Below, piece by piece: positions 39,055 through 52,503 of a stretch of DNA of 64,000 bases. Location: positions 18,858,995 to 18,922,994 of the forward strand of contig CP141142.1 of NCBI GenBank assembly GCA_035235625.1. The letters are read 5' to 3'. Source of the DNA: Saururus chinensis (Eukaryota > Streptophyta > Magnoliopsida > Piperales > Saururaceae). Position 1 is the first letter of the stretch; each line of letters starts with the position of its first letter. Position numbers and translations under genes: made by a program. The notes beneath the pieces are model-generated. The model made no database searches. It saw nothing but the letters and a program-made list of their open reading frames with translations, and was not told the DNA's origin.

Positions 39055-39430
39055 TGAATTTAATCCCTGGTTTATAGCCTTAGTTTAGGCCATCCTTTTG
39101 TCAATTAAAATCCCTAATTTGAAGCCTTGGTTTTAAGCTCTACTTTGGGCAATTAAATCCTTGATTTGGAGTCTTAATTTAGGCCATACTTTTTCCTATT
39201 TAATCCCTGACTAGTGGCCCTAGGTTGGGCTATACTTTTGTCATTTAAATCCCTAATTTGAAGCCTTGGTTTAGGCTCTACTTTTGCTTATTTAGATCCC
39301 TGATTTGCAGCCTAGTTGAAGGCTATACTTTTGCATATTTAAATCCTTGAATTGAAACTTTATTTTAGGCACTACTTTGGCCAAATTAATACCAAATTCT
39401 CAGCCCTAGGTTAGGTTGTATTATTGCCTA
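39055..39430 (+). repeat. Degenerate 46-50 bp minisatellite in solo LTR
   Basis: About eight loosely conserved copies built on 'atccctaatttgaagccttg' and 'ttaggctctacttttg'. This is the sense-strand counterpart of the cleaner 46-bp arrays in the LTRs at 52504 and 60008. Spacing drifts between 46 and about 50 bp. Confidence 0.7.
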
Positions 39431-40737
39431 TCTAATACTTGATTCTCAACTTGATTTAAGTTGTAATCTTGGTGATAGAATCCCTGATCTTTGAGCCTTA
39501 TTTCATGATGTATTAATGCTTATTGAGTCTCTAAATTTCAGCCTAAGAAGTCTCTCAGCCTTTGAAATTCAGCCAATGTTGTCGTTGAATTTCAGCCTTG
39601 ATTGTGATATACCTTAGGTTGAATGTTGATGGTTGTTTTAGCCTGAACTTGTCATGTTAAGTGGCTGACTTGAGTTATTCATCTCAACTCCAAATCCTTT
39701 TCATTATAATATTGAATTGGTCAGTTCATCTCAGCATAAGCTTGAGTCCTTTTCATGTTTATTTGTTCACATACTTAAGTTCTAAATCTACCTATTATTT
39801 TTCCAATCATGAGAGTCAGTTGCATGTATGATAGGTTGTGTTTAATATTAAATCTTTGGATGCATTAAGTCATATGTTCATTTAGCATTGTATTAGTTTA
39901 CAGCAATAGCCATGGCGGTAATCTTTTAGACCATTGTGGTCTCCACACCTTTGGGATGATGTATCCCTGCAAATGCACAAATCAGGTTTTTGAGCATCAT
40001 GGAAGGCTTACCTACCTTCGGTCAGTGTGTCTATGAGCACAACTGGTACCTGCATCTCTAGAGCTATGGCTAATCGAAGTGGATCCCTAGGGATGTTAGG
40101 ATTTTCCTACTAATGTGCAATACTCCTTGTGAATGGGAGTCAGTTTTTCATAGGACAATAAATTAGTTGTTTTCTAAATGGTGTAGATATTAGTTGAGTT
40201 GTTTAAGTTTACATTAGTTGCCAGTTTGGGAGTATGGTTTATCTGATAATCATTACCCGATATTACCTTTATGGAGTACTATTTTGTAGGAGGTTTTGCA
40301 TTGTATTCATAGTTGATTTCTACTATTTTTGTACATTATCATAATCTTCTGCTGTTTTAGGGGTTTTTCATGCCACCTATTGAGTATTTGTAGAAATACT
40401 CATGCCTCTTTCGATGCAAGATTAGCACCAGTTTTAGAGTAAAAGATTTTCTTAGCAGGAGTTGCCCAGAGTAGTAGGGTAGATTCTCCTCAGCCACTAG
40501 GACTTTAGTTTCTATATTCATGCTAAATTGTAATAAGGCACAGTGTTGCCATCAAATTTCTAATCATGTTATTTTATTATGTTATAGTACTTGCACTTGG
40601 CTAAGCCAAGTTCTTAGTTAATGAATGTTTTGCTTTAGTAGGAAATTTACATACGTATTTTGATATTGGCTTGCCAAGTTAATGCCCTGAGTTAGCATTG
40701 CCACATGCTTATGTGAATAAAAACCTGGGGTGTTATA

Positions 40738-42328
40738 GACTAATTCTTACGAACTTAGTAAATTAGTACGTATTTCTTGAAAATAACTAAATATACATTC
40801 GTGATGAGTATGGGTGTTTTCTTCTAGAACTAGTTAAGCGAATGAAATCATATAAGTTAAGGAGTAATAGTCTAGTTGTAGTATCACTCACTCAATTTGA
40901 TTTGTAATTACGAATGAAACAAATGATATTGAGGTCTCTTTAAACATTAAACAATATTACATTTATGCACATTCTTACCGAACTTCAGTTTTTAATTGAT
41001 TAAAATGATATAAATAGACCAATAATAGTCGGATTGGTTCGTCATTTAGTGCATTTAAATCATTCTTATGAACGAAGTAAATGAGTACAAATTTCTTTAA
41101 AACAACAAAATATTTATTCATGACGAGCATAAAAGATTTGTTTTAAAACTAGTTATGTGATGAAATTATATAGGTTAAGGAAGAGCAATTAAATTGTAGT
41201 ATCACTCTCTCCATTTGCTTCATAATTAAGAATGCCAAAAATTAATGAGAGGTCTCTTGAAACTATAAATGATATAACGATTTGTCAATCTTAATGAACT
41301 TCAGCTTTAATTGATTAAAAGGATAAAACTAAATTAAAAGTGGCCTAATAGGTTTGTTGTTTAGTGTATTTTATTCATTATTATGAAATTAGTAAATCAG
41401 TATTTAATTCTTTAAATTAACTAAATATATATCTGTGACGAGGATCGGTGTTTTGTTCTAAAACTAGTTTAGTGAATGAAATCACATATGTTAAGGAATT
41501 ACCTTTAAATTGTATTATCACTTACTCTATTTGACTTATTATTATAAATATAATAAGTGATAAGCAGGATTCTTTAAACTTTAAATGATATTACGATTTA
41601 TTAACATTTTTACGAACTTCGATATTAATCATTTAAAACATATAAGTAGACAAAAAGTGGTCCGATTCATTCGTCACTTAGTGTATTTGATTAATTCATA
41701 CGAACTTAGTAAATGAGTACATATTTCTTTAAAATAACTATATATACATTCCTAAGGAGCATGGATGCTTTGTTTTAAAAATAGATAAGCAAATAAAATC
41801 ACATAATTTAAGGGAAAATAGTAAGATTGTAATTACAAACATAAAAAATGATATGGAGGTCTCTTTAAACTTTATATGATATAATGATTTATGTACATTC
41901 TTTATGAACTTCAGTTTTAATTGATTACAGGATATTACTAGACAAATAGTGGTCCTATTGGTTCATTGTTTAATGCATTTGTTTTATTCTTACAAACTTA
42001 GTAAATGAGTGAGTATTTTTTTTAAAACAACTAAATATATATTCATGACGAACATAGGTGATTTCTTCTAAAACTAGTTAAGCGAATGAAATAACATAAG
42101 TTAAGGAATAACAGTCAAGTTATTGTATCACTTACTGCATTTGATATGGAGATCTTTTTAAACTTTAAATAATATAATAATTTATTCACATTCTTAACAA
42201 ACTTCAAAAATGATTTAACTTAACCAATAGTGGTTCGATTGTTTCATTGTTTAGTACATGTGATTTATTCCTATGAGCTGAGTAATCACATACGCCAAGG
42301 AAGAATGGTCAAATTTTGGTATCACTTT
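40738..42328 (+). repeat. 320-bp satellite continuing the higher-order pattern
   Basis: After the solo LTR the order continues as Z (40800, 'cttctagaactagttaagcg', 'agtcggattgg'), P (41235, 'gccaaaaattaatgagagg'), X (41640, 'taagtagacaaaaag'), Y (41750) and Z (42040). The Z-to-Z step is about 1.25 kb. A unit near 42252-42290 has the diagnostic 'tacatgtgatttattc' followed by a jump of about 100 bp into 'aatcacatacg', shared with units at 32.85 and 42.81 kb. Confidence 0.85.
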
Positions 42329-42638
42329 TAGTTGTAGATAGTTGTCGACAACAGCGTGGTAGCTGGCGTAGGTGACGGGAGCGGCGTAGGGAGACCGAAA
42401 AAGGGAAGAGTGGATGGCATGGCCATCGGACGGAAAGGGGAGAAGACAAGACAATAATTAATAATTCACTTCATTCATAATCAAATCAGGACATAGCCCT
42501 TACACTTAAATAGACTTGCTAAGTAGGCTCACTAACAAGTACCTAAGGCCCATTAGCATAATTAAAAGAAAACACTAATTACCTAAATGCCCCTTATTAC
42601 ATAATTACCTAATAATAGGCCCTTAGGACGTTCACAAC
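42329..42638 (-). mobile_element. 310-bp insert, possibly a short LTR
   Basis: A GC-richer block with no satellite similarity interrupts a unit between ggtatcacttt and actttctta. The bases ACTTT at 42324-42328 recur at 42639-42643, a possible 5-bp duplication. On the minus strand it begins GTTGTGAACGTCCTAAGG, has an AT-rich TATTTAAG box and atgaatgaag after it, which resembles a short plant LTR. No second LTR, primer site or protein domain is present. A solo LTR of a small copia-like or TRIM element is the best guess. Confidence 0.4.
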
Positions 42639-45600
42639 ACTTTCTTAATTTCATTCGTATTTATGAACGTAACAAATAATTGGTAAGATTCTTTAGATTT
42701 TAAATAATATAATAATTTATACACATTCTTAATGAACTCCCGTTTTAATCGATTAAAAGAACATAACTAGACTAATAATGGTTTGATTGGTTTGTTATTT
42801 AGTACACGTGATTTATTCTTATGAGCAGAGTAATCACATACGTTAAGGAAGAATTGTTAAATTGTGTTATCACTTTCTCAATTTCATTCGTATTTATGAA
42901 TGTAACAAATGATTAGGAGGACTCTTTAGACTTTAAAACATATAACAATTTATACATATTCTTAACGAACTTTGATTTTAATTTATTAAAAGGGTAAACA
43001 AGAATAAAAGTGTTCTGATTTATTCATCGTTTAGTATGTTTGAGTGATTATTACGAATTTAGTAAATGAGCATGTAATTATTTAAAATAATTAAATACAA
43101 ATTCGTTATGAAGTTTTTTATTTAAAAATTAGTTAGGCGAATTAAATCACTTAAGTATAAGAATAATGGTTAAATTTCGGCATCACTTTCTTTATTTAGT
43201 TCGTAATTACGAACGAAAAAATGATTGGAAGGTCTCTTTAAACTATAAAATACATAGCAATTTGTGTACATTCTTAATGAACTTCAGTTTTAATCAATTA
43301 AAAGGATATAACTATAAAAATAGTTGTTAAATTTGTTTATCGTTTAGTATATTTATTTCATTCTTATCAACTTAGTAAATGAGTATGGATTTCATTAAAA
43401 CAACTAAATATACATTCGTGACGAGCATGAGTACTTTATTCTAAAACTAGTTATGTGAATGAAATCACATGAGTTAAGGAAGAACGGTCAAATTATGGTA
43501 TCACAATCCATTAGATTCGTTATTACAAACGTAACAAATATTAGGGGGGTCTTTTTAAACTTATGAAGGATATAATGATTTATTAAGATTCTAAACGAAA
43601 TTTGGTTTAATCAATTAAAAGGATATAACTACACTAATAGTGGTCTCATTGGTTCATTGTTTAGTGTATTTAATTTATTCTTATAAACATAGTAATTAAG
43701 TACGATTTCTTTAAATCAACTAAATACACATTTATTGTGAGCAGAGTGTTTTGTTTTAAAACTAGTTAAGTGAATGAAATCACATAAGGTAAGGAAGAAT
43801 GATCAAATTGTAGTATCACTTACTCTATTTGATTTGTTATTATGAATGCTAAAAATAGTAAGGAGGTGGTATCTTTAAACTTGAAACGATATAACAATTT
43901 TTTGACAAACTTAACGAACTTCAGTTTTAATTGATTAAAAGTGTATAATTAGACTAATAGTGGTCCGATTGGTTCATCGTATAGTGTATTTGATTCATTC
44001 TTATGAACTTAGTAAACAATTGTCTATTTCTTTAAAATAATTGAATACACATTTGTGACGAGCATTGGTGCTTTGTTCTAAAACTAGTTAAGCGAATGAA
44101 ATCACATATGTTAAGGAAGAACAATCAAAATGTGGTATCACTTACTCCATTTAATTTATTATTATGAGTATAATGAATGATAAACATGACTCTTTAAACT
44201 TTAAACAATATTATGATTTATTAATATTTTCACAAACATTGGTTTTATTCAATTAAAATCATATAAGTAGATAAAAAGTGGTATATTTGGTTTGTCATTT
44301 TGTGTTTTTGATTCATTCCTACGAACTTAGTAAATGAGTACATATTTTTTTAAATAATTAAATATACATTCGTGAGGAGCATGGGTGCTTTGTTTTAAAA
44401 CTAGTTGAGCAAATAAAAATTACATAATTTTTTAACATTCTTAACGAACTTTAATTTTAATTGATAATAAGGATATTATAACTGGACCAATAGTTGTCTG
44501 ATTGCTTCGCTGTTTAGTACATCTGAAACAACTAAATATACATTTGTCACGAGCATGGGTGCTTTATTCTAAAACTATTTAAGCAAATGAAATCACATAA
44601 GTAGAGGAATAATAGTCACATTTTGGTATCACTACCTTTATTTGATTCGTAATTATGAATGTAACAAATTATATTGAGGTCTGTTTAAACTTTAAACAAT
44701 ATAACGATTTATGTACATTCTTAATGAACTTCTGTCTAATCGATTAAAAGTACATAACTAGACCAATAGTAGTCCAAATTGTTCATCATTTAGTGCATTT
44801 GTTCCATTCTTATGAAGTAAGTGAATGAGTACATATTTATTTAAAACAACTAAATTTACATTCGTTACGAAAATGAGTGCTTTGATTTAAAACTAGTTAA
44901 GCGATTAAAATCATAAAAGTTAAGGAAATACAGTTAAGTTGTGGTATCACTTACTCCATTTAATTTGTAATTATGAATGTAGGAAACTTTAAACTTTAAA
45001 TGATATAATGATTTATTCACATTCATAATGAACTTCAGTTTTAATCAATTAAAAGAATATAACTAGACAAATAGTGGTCCGATTTATTCATCATTTTGTG
45101 CATTTGATACATTTTTACAAACCTAGTAAATAAGTACATATTTCTTTAAAATAACTAAATATACATTCATGATGAGCATGGGTGCTTTGTTCTAATACAT
45201 GTTAAACGAATGAAATTACATAAGTTATGGAATAAGAGTTAAGTTGTGGTAACACTAACTCGATTTGATTCGTAATTGCAAATGTAACAAATTATATGGA
45301 GGTCTCTTTAAACTTTAAACGGTTTTAATAGTTTAAAAGGATATAACTAGACCAATAGTGGTCCGATTTTTTCGTCATTAGTACATTTGATTCATTCATA
45401 TAAACTAAGTAAATGAGTACATATTTATTTAAAATAACTAAATTTACATTTGTAACTAGTATGGGTGCTTTGTTCTAAAACAAGTTAAACGAATGAAATT
45501 ACATAAGTTACAGAAGAACAATTAAATTATGGTATCACTTCCTTCATTTGATTTGTTATTATGAATGTAACAAATAATAAGGATGACTGCTTAAACTTTA

Positions 45601-46221
45601 AATGATATTATAATTTATTAACATTTTTACAAACTTTAGTTTTAATCGATTAAAAGCATATAAGTAGGCAAAAAGTAGTCTGATTAGTTCTTCATTTAGT
45701 ACATTCGTAAATACTCAATTTGATTCGTAATTATGAACTTTACAAATAATATGAAGGTCTCTTTAAATGATATAACGATTTATTAATATTCTTAACGAAC
45801 TTATGTTTTAATCGATTAAAATGATATAACTAGACCAATAGTGGTCCGATTGGTTCATCGTTTAATACACTTGATTCATTCTTACAAATTTAGTAAATTA
45901 GAGCATATTTTTTTAAAACAACTAAATATTCTTTCGTGACAAGCATGGGTGCTTTGTTTTATAGCAAGTTAAGCAAATAAAATCAAATAAGTAGAGGAAT
46001 AACGGTTAAGTTGTGGTATCTATAACTCCATTTGATTCGTAATTACAAATGCAACAAATAATATGGAGGTTTATTTAAACTTTTAACGATATAATAATTT
46101 ATGCACATTCTTAATGAAATTGGTTTTAATCGAATAAAAGGGTATATAACTAGACCTATAGTAGTCCGATTGGTTCATCATTTAGTGCATTTGTTCCATT
46201 CTTATGAACTAAGTAAATGAG
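42639..46221 (+). repeat. 320-bp satellite with higher-order pattern
   Basis: About eleven units. The first ~0.9 kb (to about 43690) matches 32830-33760 unit by unit (see findings). X units at 44155-44275 and 45550-45665, and Z units at 44570 and 45960, repeat with a step of about 1.4 kb. Several units are shortened, notably at 44415, 44525 and 45310. Nothing else was found in this stretch. Confidence 0.88.
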
Positions 46222-49200
46222 TCACACATGCTTGTCACGAATGTATATTTAGTTCTTTTAATAAAATACATACTCTGTTACTAAGTTTGTAACAATGATT
46301 AATTGAACTAAATGGCAAACCAATCGGACAACTTTTTTTTAGTTATATATTTTTAATTGATTAAAACCAAAGTTCCTAAGAATGAATTAAATTTAAAAAA
46401 TGACAAAACAATCGGACCACTTTTGTTCTAATTATATCCTTTTAGTTGATTAAAACCTAAGTTCATTATGAATGTTAATAAATTGTTATATCATTTAAAG
46501 ATTAAAGAGACTTCTGTATTATTTGTTACGTTCATAATTAAAAATTAAATAGAGTAAGTGATACCAAAATTTGACCGTTCTTCCTTAACTTATGTGATTT
46601 CATTCGCTTAACTAATTTTAGAAAAAAAATGCTCGACATAAATATATATTTAGTTGTTTTAAAGAAATACATACTCATTTATTAAGTTTATAATAATAAA
46701 TTAAAAGCTACTAAACAACGGAATAATTGGACGACTTTTGGTTTAGTTATATCTTTTTAATCGATTAAAACTGAAGTTCAAAAAAATTAATCCAATGTAC
46801 AAAATAACGAACAAATCGAACCACTTTTGTTCTAGTTATATCCTTTTAGTCAATTAAAATCGAAGTTAGTTAAGAATATGAATAAATTGTTATATCGTTT
46901 AAAGTTTGAAGAGATCTCCAAATTATTTGTTACGGTCGTAATAATGAAATAAATATAGAAAGTGATACAACAATTTAATTGATCTTCCTTAACTTATGTG
47001 ATGTCATTTGCTTAACTAGTTTTAAAACAATGCACCCTACTCCTTACGAATGTATAATTAGCTATTTTAAAGAAATATCCACTCATTTACTAAGATCGTA
47101 AGAATGAATCAAATACACTAAATGACAAACCAATTGGACCTCTTTTGGTCTTGTTATGTCATTTTAATCGACTAAAACCGAAGTTCATTAAGAATTTAAA
47201 TAAATTATTATACCATTTAAAGTTTAAAAAGACCTACTAATCATTTGTTACATTCATAATTATGCATCAAATGTAAAAAGGGATACCATAATTTGACAAT
47301 TTTTCCTTAACTTATGCAATTTTATTTGCCTAACTAGTTTTAAAACAAAGCACACATGCTTGTCACATAAGTATATTTGTTCTTTAAAAAAAATACATAG
47401 TCAATTACTAAGTTCGTAATAATGAATCAATTGTACTAAACAACGAACTAATCGGACCGCTTTTTCTCTAGTTATATCAATTTAATCGATTAAAACTAAA
47501 GTTCAAAAAAATTATTCAAATGTACAAAATGATGAACAAATTGAACCACTTTTGTTATAGTTATATTATTTTAGTCAATTAAAACCGAAGTTCGTTAAGA
47601 TTGTGAATAAATCACTATATCGTTTAAAGTTGAAAGAGACCTTCAAATCATTTATTACATTCGCATTCATAAATTAAATAGAGAAAGTGATACCGCAATT
47701 TTACTGTTCTTTCTTAACTTATGTGATTTCATTTGCTTAACTAATTTTAAAATAAAGAACCCATACTCTTCACAAATGTATTATATTTAGTTGTTTTAAA
47801 GATATATATACTCATTTACTAAGTTTTTAAGAATGAATCAAATACACTAAATGACGAACCAATTAGACATCTTTTGGTCTAGTTATATCCTTTTAATTAA
47901 TTATAACCGAAGTTCGTTAAAAATGTTAATAAATTATTATATCGTTTAAAGTTTATAGAGACTTTCCTATCATTTATGTTCATAATAACGTATCAAATGG
48001 AGTAAGTGAGACTACCATTTGATAGTTATTCATTTACTTATGTGATTTCATTCGCTTAACTAGTTTTAGAACAATGTACCCATGCTCATCACGAATGCAT
48101 ATTTACTTGTTTTAAAGTAATATGTACTCATTCACTATGTTCGTAAAAATAAATCAAATGTACTAAACGATAACCAAATAGACCACTTTAGTCTAGTTAT
48201 AGCCTATTAATCGTTAAAATAAAAGTTCGTTAAGAATGTTAATAAATCATTATATTATTTAAAGTTTAAAGAAACCTCCCAATTATTTGCTATGTTTATA
48301 ATTATGAATCATATGGATAAAGTGCTGCCAAAATTTAACCATTTTCCCTTAACTTATGTGATTTCATTTGCTTAATTAATTTTAAAACGAAGCACCCATT
48401 CTCCTCGCGAATGTTCATTTAATATTCTTAAAGAAATACATACTCATTTACTAGGTTCATAAGAATAAATCAAATGAACTAAACTGCAAACCAATCAGAC
48501 CACTTTTTGTTTACTTATATCCTTTTAATCAATTAAAACTAAAGTTTGTTAAGAATGTAAATAAATTATTATATCATTTAAAGTTTAAAGAGATCTCCCT
48601 ATCATTTGTTACATTTGTAATAATGAATCAAATGGAGTAAGTGATACCACAACTTTTTGGTCTAGTTAAATCATTTTTACGTTCATAATTATGAACTAAA
48701 TGGAGTAAGTGATACTACAATTTTACCGTTCTTTCTTAACTTATGTGATTTCATTCATTTAAATAGTTTTAGAAAAAAAACATTCATGCTCATCACAAAT
48801 GTATATATAGTTATTTTAATAAAATACATACTCATTTACTAAGTTCATAATAATAAATCAAATGCACTAAATGACAAACCAATTAGACAACTTTTAGTCT
48901 ATTTATATTCTTTTAATGGATTAAAACCGAAGTTTGTAAGAATTAATCAAATGCACAAAACGACGAACAAATCAGACCACTTTTGTTCCAGTTATATCCT
49001 TTTAATTGATTAAAACCGAAGTTCGCTAAGAATGTAAATAAATCGTTATATCATTTAAAGTTTTAAGAGACCTCCCAATCATTTGTTCTGTTCGTAATTA
49101 TGAATTAAATAGAGAAAGTGATACCACAATTTAACCATTTTTCCTTAACTTATTTGATTTCATTTGTATAACTAGTTATAAAACAAAGCACCCATGCTGC

Positions 49201-50747
49201 TTACTAATGTATATTTAATTGTTTTAAGAAATACACACTCATTTACTAAGTTCATAATAATGAATCAGATACACTAACGACAAACCAATTAGACTTCATT
49301 TGGTCTAGTTGTATCCTCAAAATGAATCAAATGCACTAAATGATGAACAACTCGGACCACTTTTGTTCTAGTTATATCATTTTAGGTGATTAAACCGAAG
49401 TTCATTAAGAATGTAAATAAATTATTATATCGTTTAAAGTTTAATGAGACCTCCTAATCATTTGTTACGTTTGTAATTATGCATCATATGGAGAAAGTAA
49501 TACCACAATTTGACTATTCTTTCTTAACTTATGTGATTTCATTCGCTTAACTTGTTTTAAAATAAAGCACGCATGCTCATCACAAATGTATATTTAGTTT
49601 TTTTAGAAAAATACATACAGTTAATATGTTCGTAAAAATGAATCAATTGAACAAAATGACGAACTAATCAGACCACTTTTATTCTAGTTATATCATTTTA
49701 ATCGATTAAAACTAAAGTTTATATGAATTATTTAAATGCAACAAACAAATTGACCACTTTTTTCTCTAGTTTTATCCTTTTTGTCGATCAAAATTGATGT
49801 TCGTTAAGATTATGAATAAATTGTTATATTGTTTGAAGATTAAAGAGACTTCCATATTATTTGTTACATTTGTAACTTTAAATTAAATAGAGTAAGTGAT
49901 ACCACAATTTGATCATCCTTGACTTGTGTGATTTCATTCGCTTAACTAATTTTAGAAAAAGCACCCATGCTTATCATAAATATATATTTAGTTGTTTTAA
50001 AGAAATACGTACTTATTTATTAGGTTCGTAATAATGAATTAAATGTACTAAATGTTAAAACAATCAAACCACTTTTGGTCTAGTTATATCCTTTTAATCA
50101 ATTAAAATTGAAGTTCAAAAAAATTAATCAAATGTATAAAGTGGCAGACAAATCGAAGCATTTTTGTTCTAGTTATATCCTTTTAGTTGGTAAAACTGAA
50201 ATTTTTTAAGATTGTGAAAAAATTGTTATATCATTTAAAAAGTTTAAAAAGATTTTTCAATCATTTATTACGTTCGTATTTATGAATCAAATGGAAAAAG
50301 TGATACCACAATTTGACTATTCTTCCTTAACTTATATGATTTTATTTTCTTAACTGGTTTAAAGTTTTAAGAGACCTCCTAATTATTTGTTATGTTCATA
50401 ATTATGAATCAAATGGAGAAAGTGATATCAAAATTTGATCGTTCTTCCTAAACTTATGTGATTTCATTTGCTTAACGGGTTTTAAAACAAAGCACCCATG
50501 TTTGTCACAAATGTATATTTAGTTTTTTTAAAGAAATACGTACTCATTTACTAGGTTTGTAACAACAAACTAATCAGACTACTTTTGGTTTACTTATATC
50601 ATTTTAATCGATTAAAACCGAAGTTCATTAAAAATGTAAATAAATTATTATATCATTTAATATTTAAAGAGACCTCCCTATCATTTGTTACATTTGTAAT
50701 AACAATTTAAATGGAGTAAGTGATACAAAAACTTAGACCGTTCTTCC
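46222..50747 (-). repeat. Inverted satellite block with 409-bp variant units
   Basis: At 46222 the + motif gtaaatgagt is followed by cacacatgcttgtcacg, and the array runs on the minus strand to the LTR at 50748. About seven of its units carry an extra segment of about 89 bp, measured at 46774 to 46863 and at 48930 to 49019. There the gaagttcg motif is followed by a second 'aagaattaatcaaatg...gaccacttttgttc...' stretch and then another gaagttcg. Such units are about 409 bp instead of 320 and are interspersed with normal ones. I did not see the variant in the + oriented blocks. Confidence 0.88.
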
Positions 50748-52503
50748 TATAACATCCCAAATTCTAGGTAAAGTTTTTTTTATCTTCTTGTGTTGGTGTT
50801 TGTTTAATTTGCTTGAATTGATTTGAAATCGTATGTTTGGCTTATTGTGTCAACCAATTAGGTTTAGTGGTCCAATCTTTGTGTGAACGTGGTGGGCTAC
50901 TTGGGAATTAGGGGTCCGACCTGGTTTGGGGGAACAAAATCTTCTATAGGGGTGGTTTAGCCCTCTAGGAATAGAGTTTGAGAAAGGGAGAGAGCCCTAG
51001 AGCTTGAGGACTAGTCTATGAAGTGGATTTTGGGCAACCCTTAAAATGTAGGGGGCGCCCCCTACAATTTAGAAGTTGCTTGGGCTAGGTTTCTAGGGGC
51101 GATTCCTATTAGATATGGAGGGCTTACATAGGACTCTAAGGGGATAAGTTTCAGCCCTTTAGTCCAGCTCTCTTATTGGCTTAAACCCCTATGAAATTGG
51201 AGAAGGATTATACAACGATTAGGGGGGGGATCAGTTTTCTTTTGGATTGTTTGGCCTCCTCTTTCTCCCCTCTCTTCACTTGTTCTCTTTCTCCCATTGA
51301 GGTGCACCACGACCAGCAGTTGTGTAGGGAGAAAGCTAACATTTTTTAGACTCAATTGAGAAGCGAGAAGCATAGGAGCAAGGGCATAAAGCTTTGGGGC
51401 AAGCTGGTAGTGGTAGGTGCATTTTTTACACCCATAGTCATCATGGTTTGATGATAGTTTTCAGCCCTAGGTTGACCCCTAATGTGATGGTTTTGAATTC
51501 ATCTATTTGCCCTAATTCATGCATGATTTATTCTTATTTTTAATCATCTCTATTTGCCCTAATTTGTGCATGAATGAATCTGAGTTTAATCATCTCTATT
51601 TGCCCTAATTTGTGCATGAATGAATCTGAGTTTAATCATATGGGTGAATCTGATTTTAGTCATATCTATTTGCCCTGAATTGTGCATGAACTTTGCAGAG
51701 TTTAATTATCTCTTTTAGCCCTAATTCGTGCATGAACCTTGCTGAGTTTAATTATAGGTTTTAGCCCTAAATCGTGCATGAATTTTGCTGAGTTTAATTC
51801 TCTTTTAGCCCAGATTCTTGCATGAACATTGTTGAGTTTAATCATAGGTTTTAGCCCTGAATCGTGCATGAACTTTGCTGAGTTTAATTATCTCTTTTAG
51901 CCCTGATTCGTGCATCTTGCTGAGTTTAATCATAGGTGTTAGCACTGATTCGTGCATGAACCTTGCTGAGTTTAATCATAGGTTTTAGCCTTGATTCGTG
52001 CATGAACTTGGCTGATTTTTAATTATAGGTTTTTACCCTAATTTGTGCCCATACCTTGCTGAATTTGACCATAAGTATTAGCCCTAATTTGTGCCCATAC
52101 TTTGCTAATTTTGATCAAAAGTTGTAGCCCTAATTGATGCCCATGCCTTTCTGATTTTGATTACACATGTTAGCCTAATTTGACATCTTTTAAGTCAGAT
52201 TTGAATCCATAATCTTCAGCCCTAGTTTGTTTGATTATTTTATTGATGTCATCACATTATTAGCTCTGATTAGTGCCTATAATCTTGCTGATTTGATCTC
52301 CAATTTTCAACCCTGGTTCATGTGATTTTATTATTGATTTCATCATATTATTTAGCTCTGATTAGTGCCTCTCTTTGCTGGAATTTGATTTCAGGTTTTA
52401 GCCTTAATTAGTATCATTACTTTACTGAATTATATTATCCTATTTCAGCTTTCAATTTTATTTATGTCTTATTGAATTAAATCATTTTATCTTAGCCACA
52501 ACT
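50748..52503 (+). mobile_element. Tekay-like LTR (subfamily A), first part
   Basis: This LTR starts TATAACATCCCAAATTCTAG and aligns with the reverse complement of the element A LTR (6946 downward). Its end is not reached here because another retrotransposon is inserted at 52504. The remainder resumes at 63291 and continues past the window edge, so it cannot be told whether this is a solo LTR or the start of a full element. Confidence 0.88.
51500..52010 (+). repeat. 47-bp-class minisatellite in LTR
   Basis: About ten imperfect copies of 'ttttagccctgattcgtgca', tgaacttgctgag and ttaatcataggt, spaced about 46-48 bp. It is the sense-strand equivalent of the 46-bp array at 5566-6119, but with a different variant expanded ('gctgagtttaat' in place of 'gattgaatctga'). 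Confidence 0.85.

Larger units (their letters stand above)
37677..40737 (+). mobile_element. Solo LTR, Tekay-like, element C subfamily
   Basis: A 3.06-kb LTR without any internal region is inserted in the satellite on the plus strand. It starts TGTAACACCCC and ends GGGGTGTTATA. The flanks GACTC (37672-37676) and GACTA (40738-40742) agree at four of five positions, consistent with an old target duplication. Start, end and internal minisatellites match the LTRs of the element at 52504-63290. A solo LTR is the normal product of recombination between the two LTRs of one element. The short reading frames at 38441-38809 are incidental. Confidence 0.9.
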
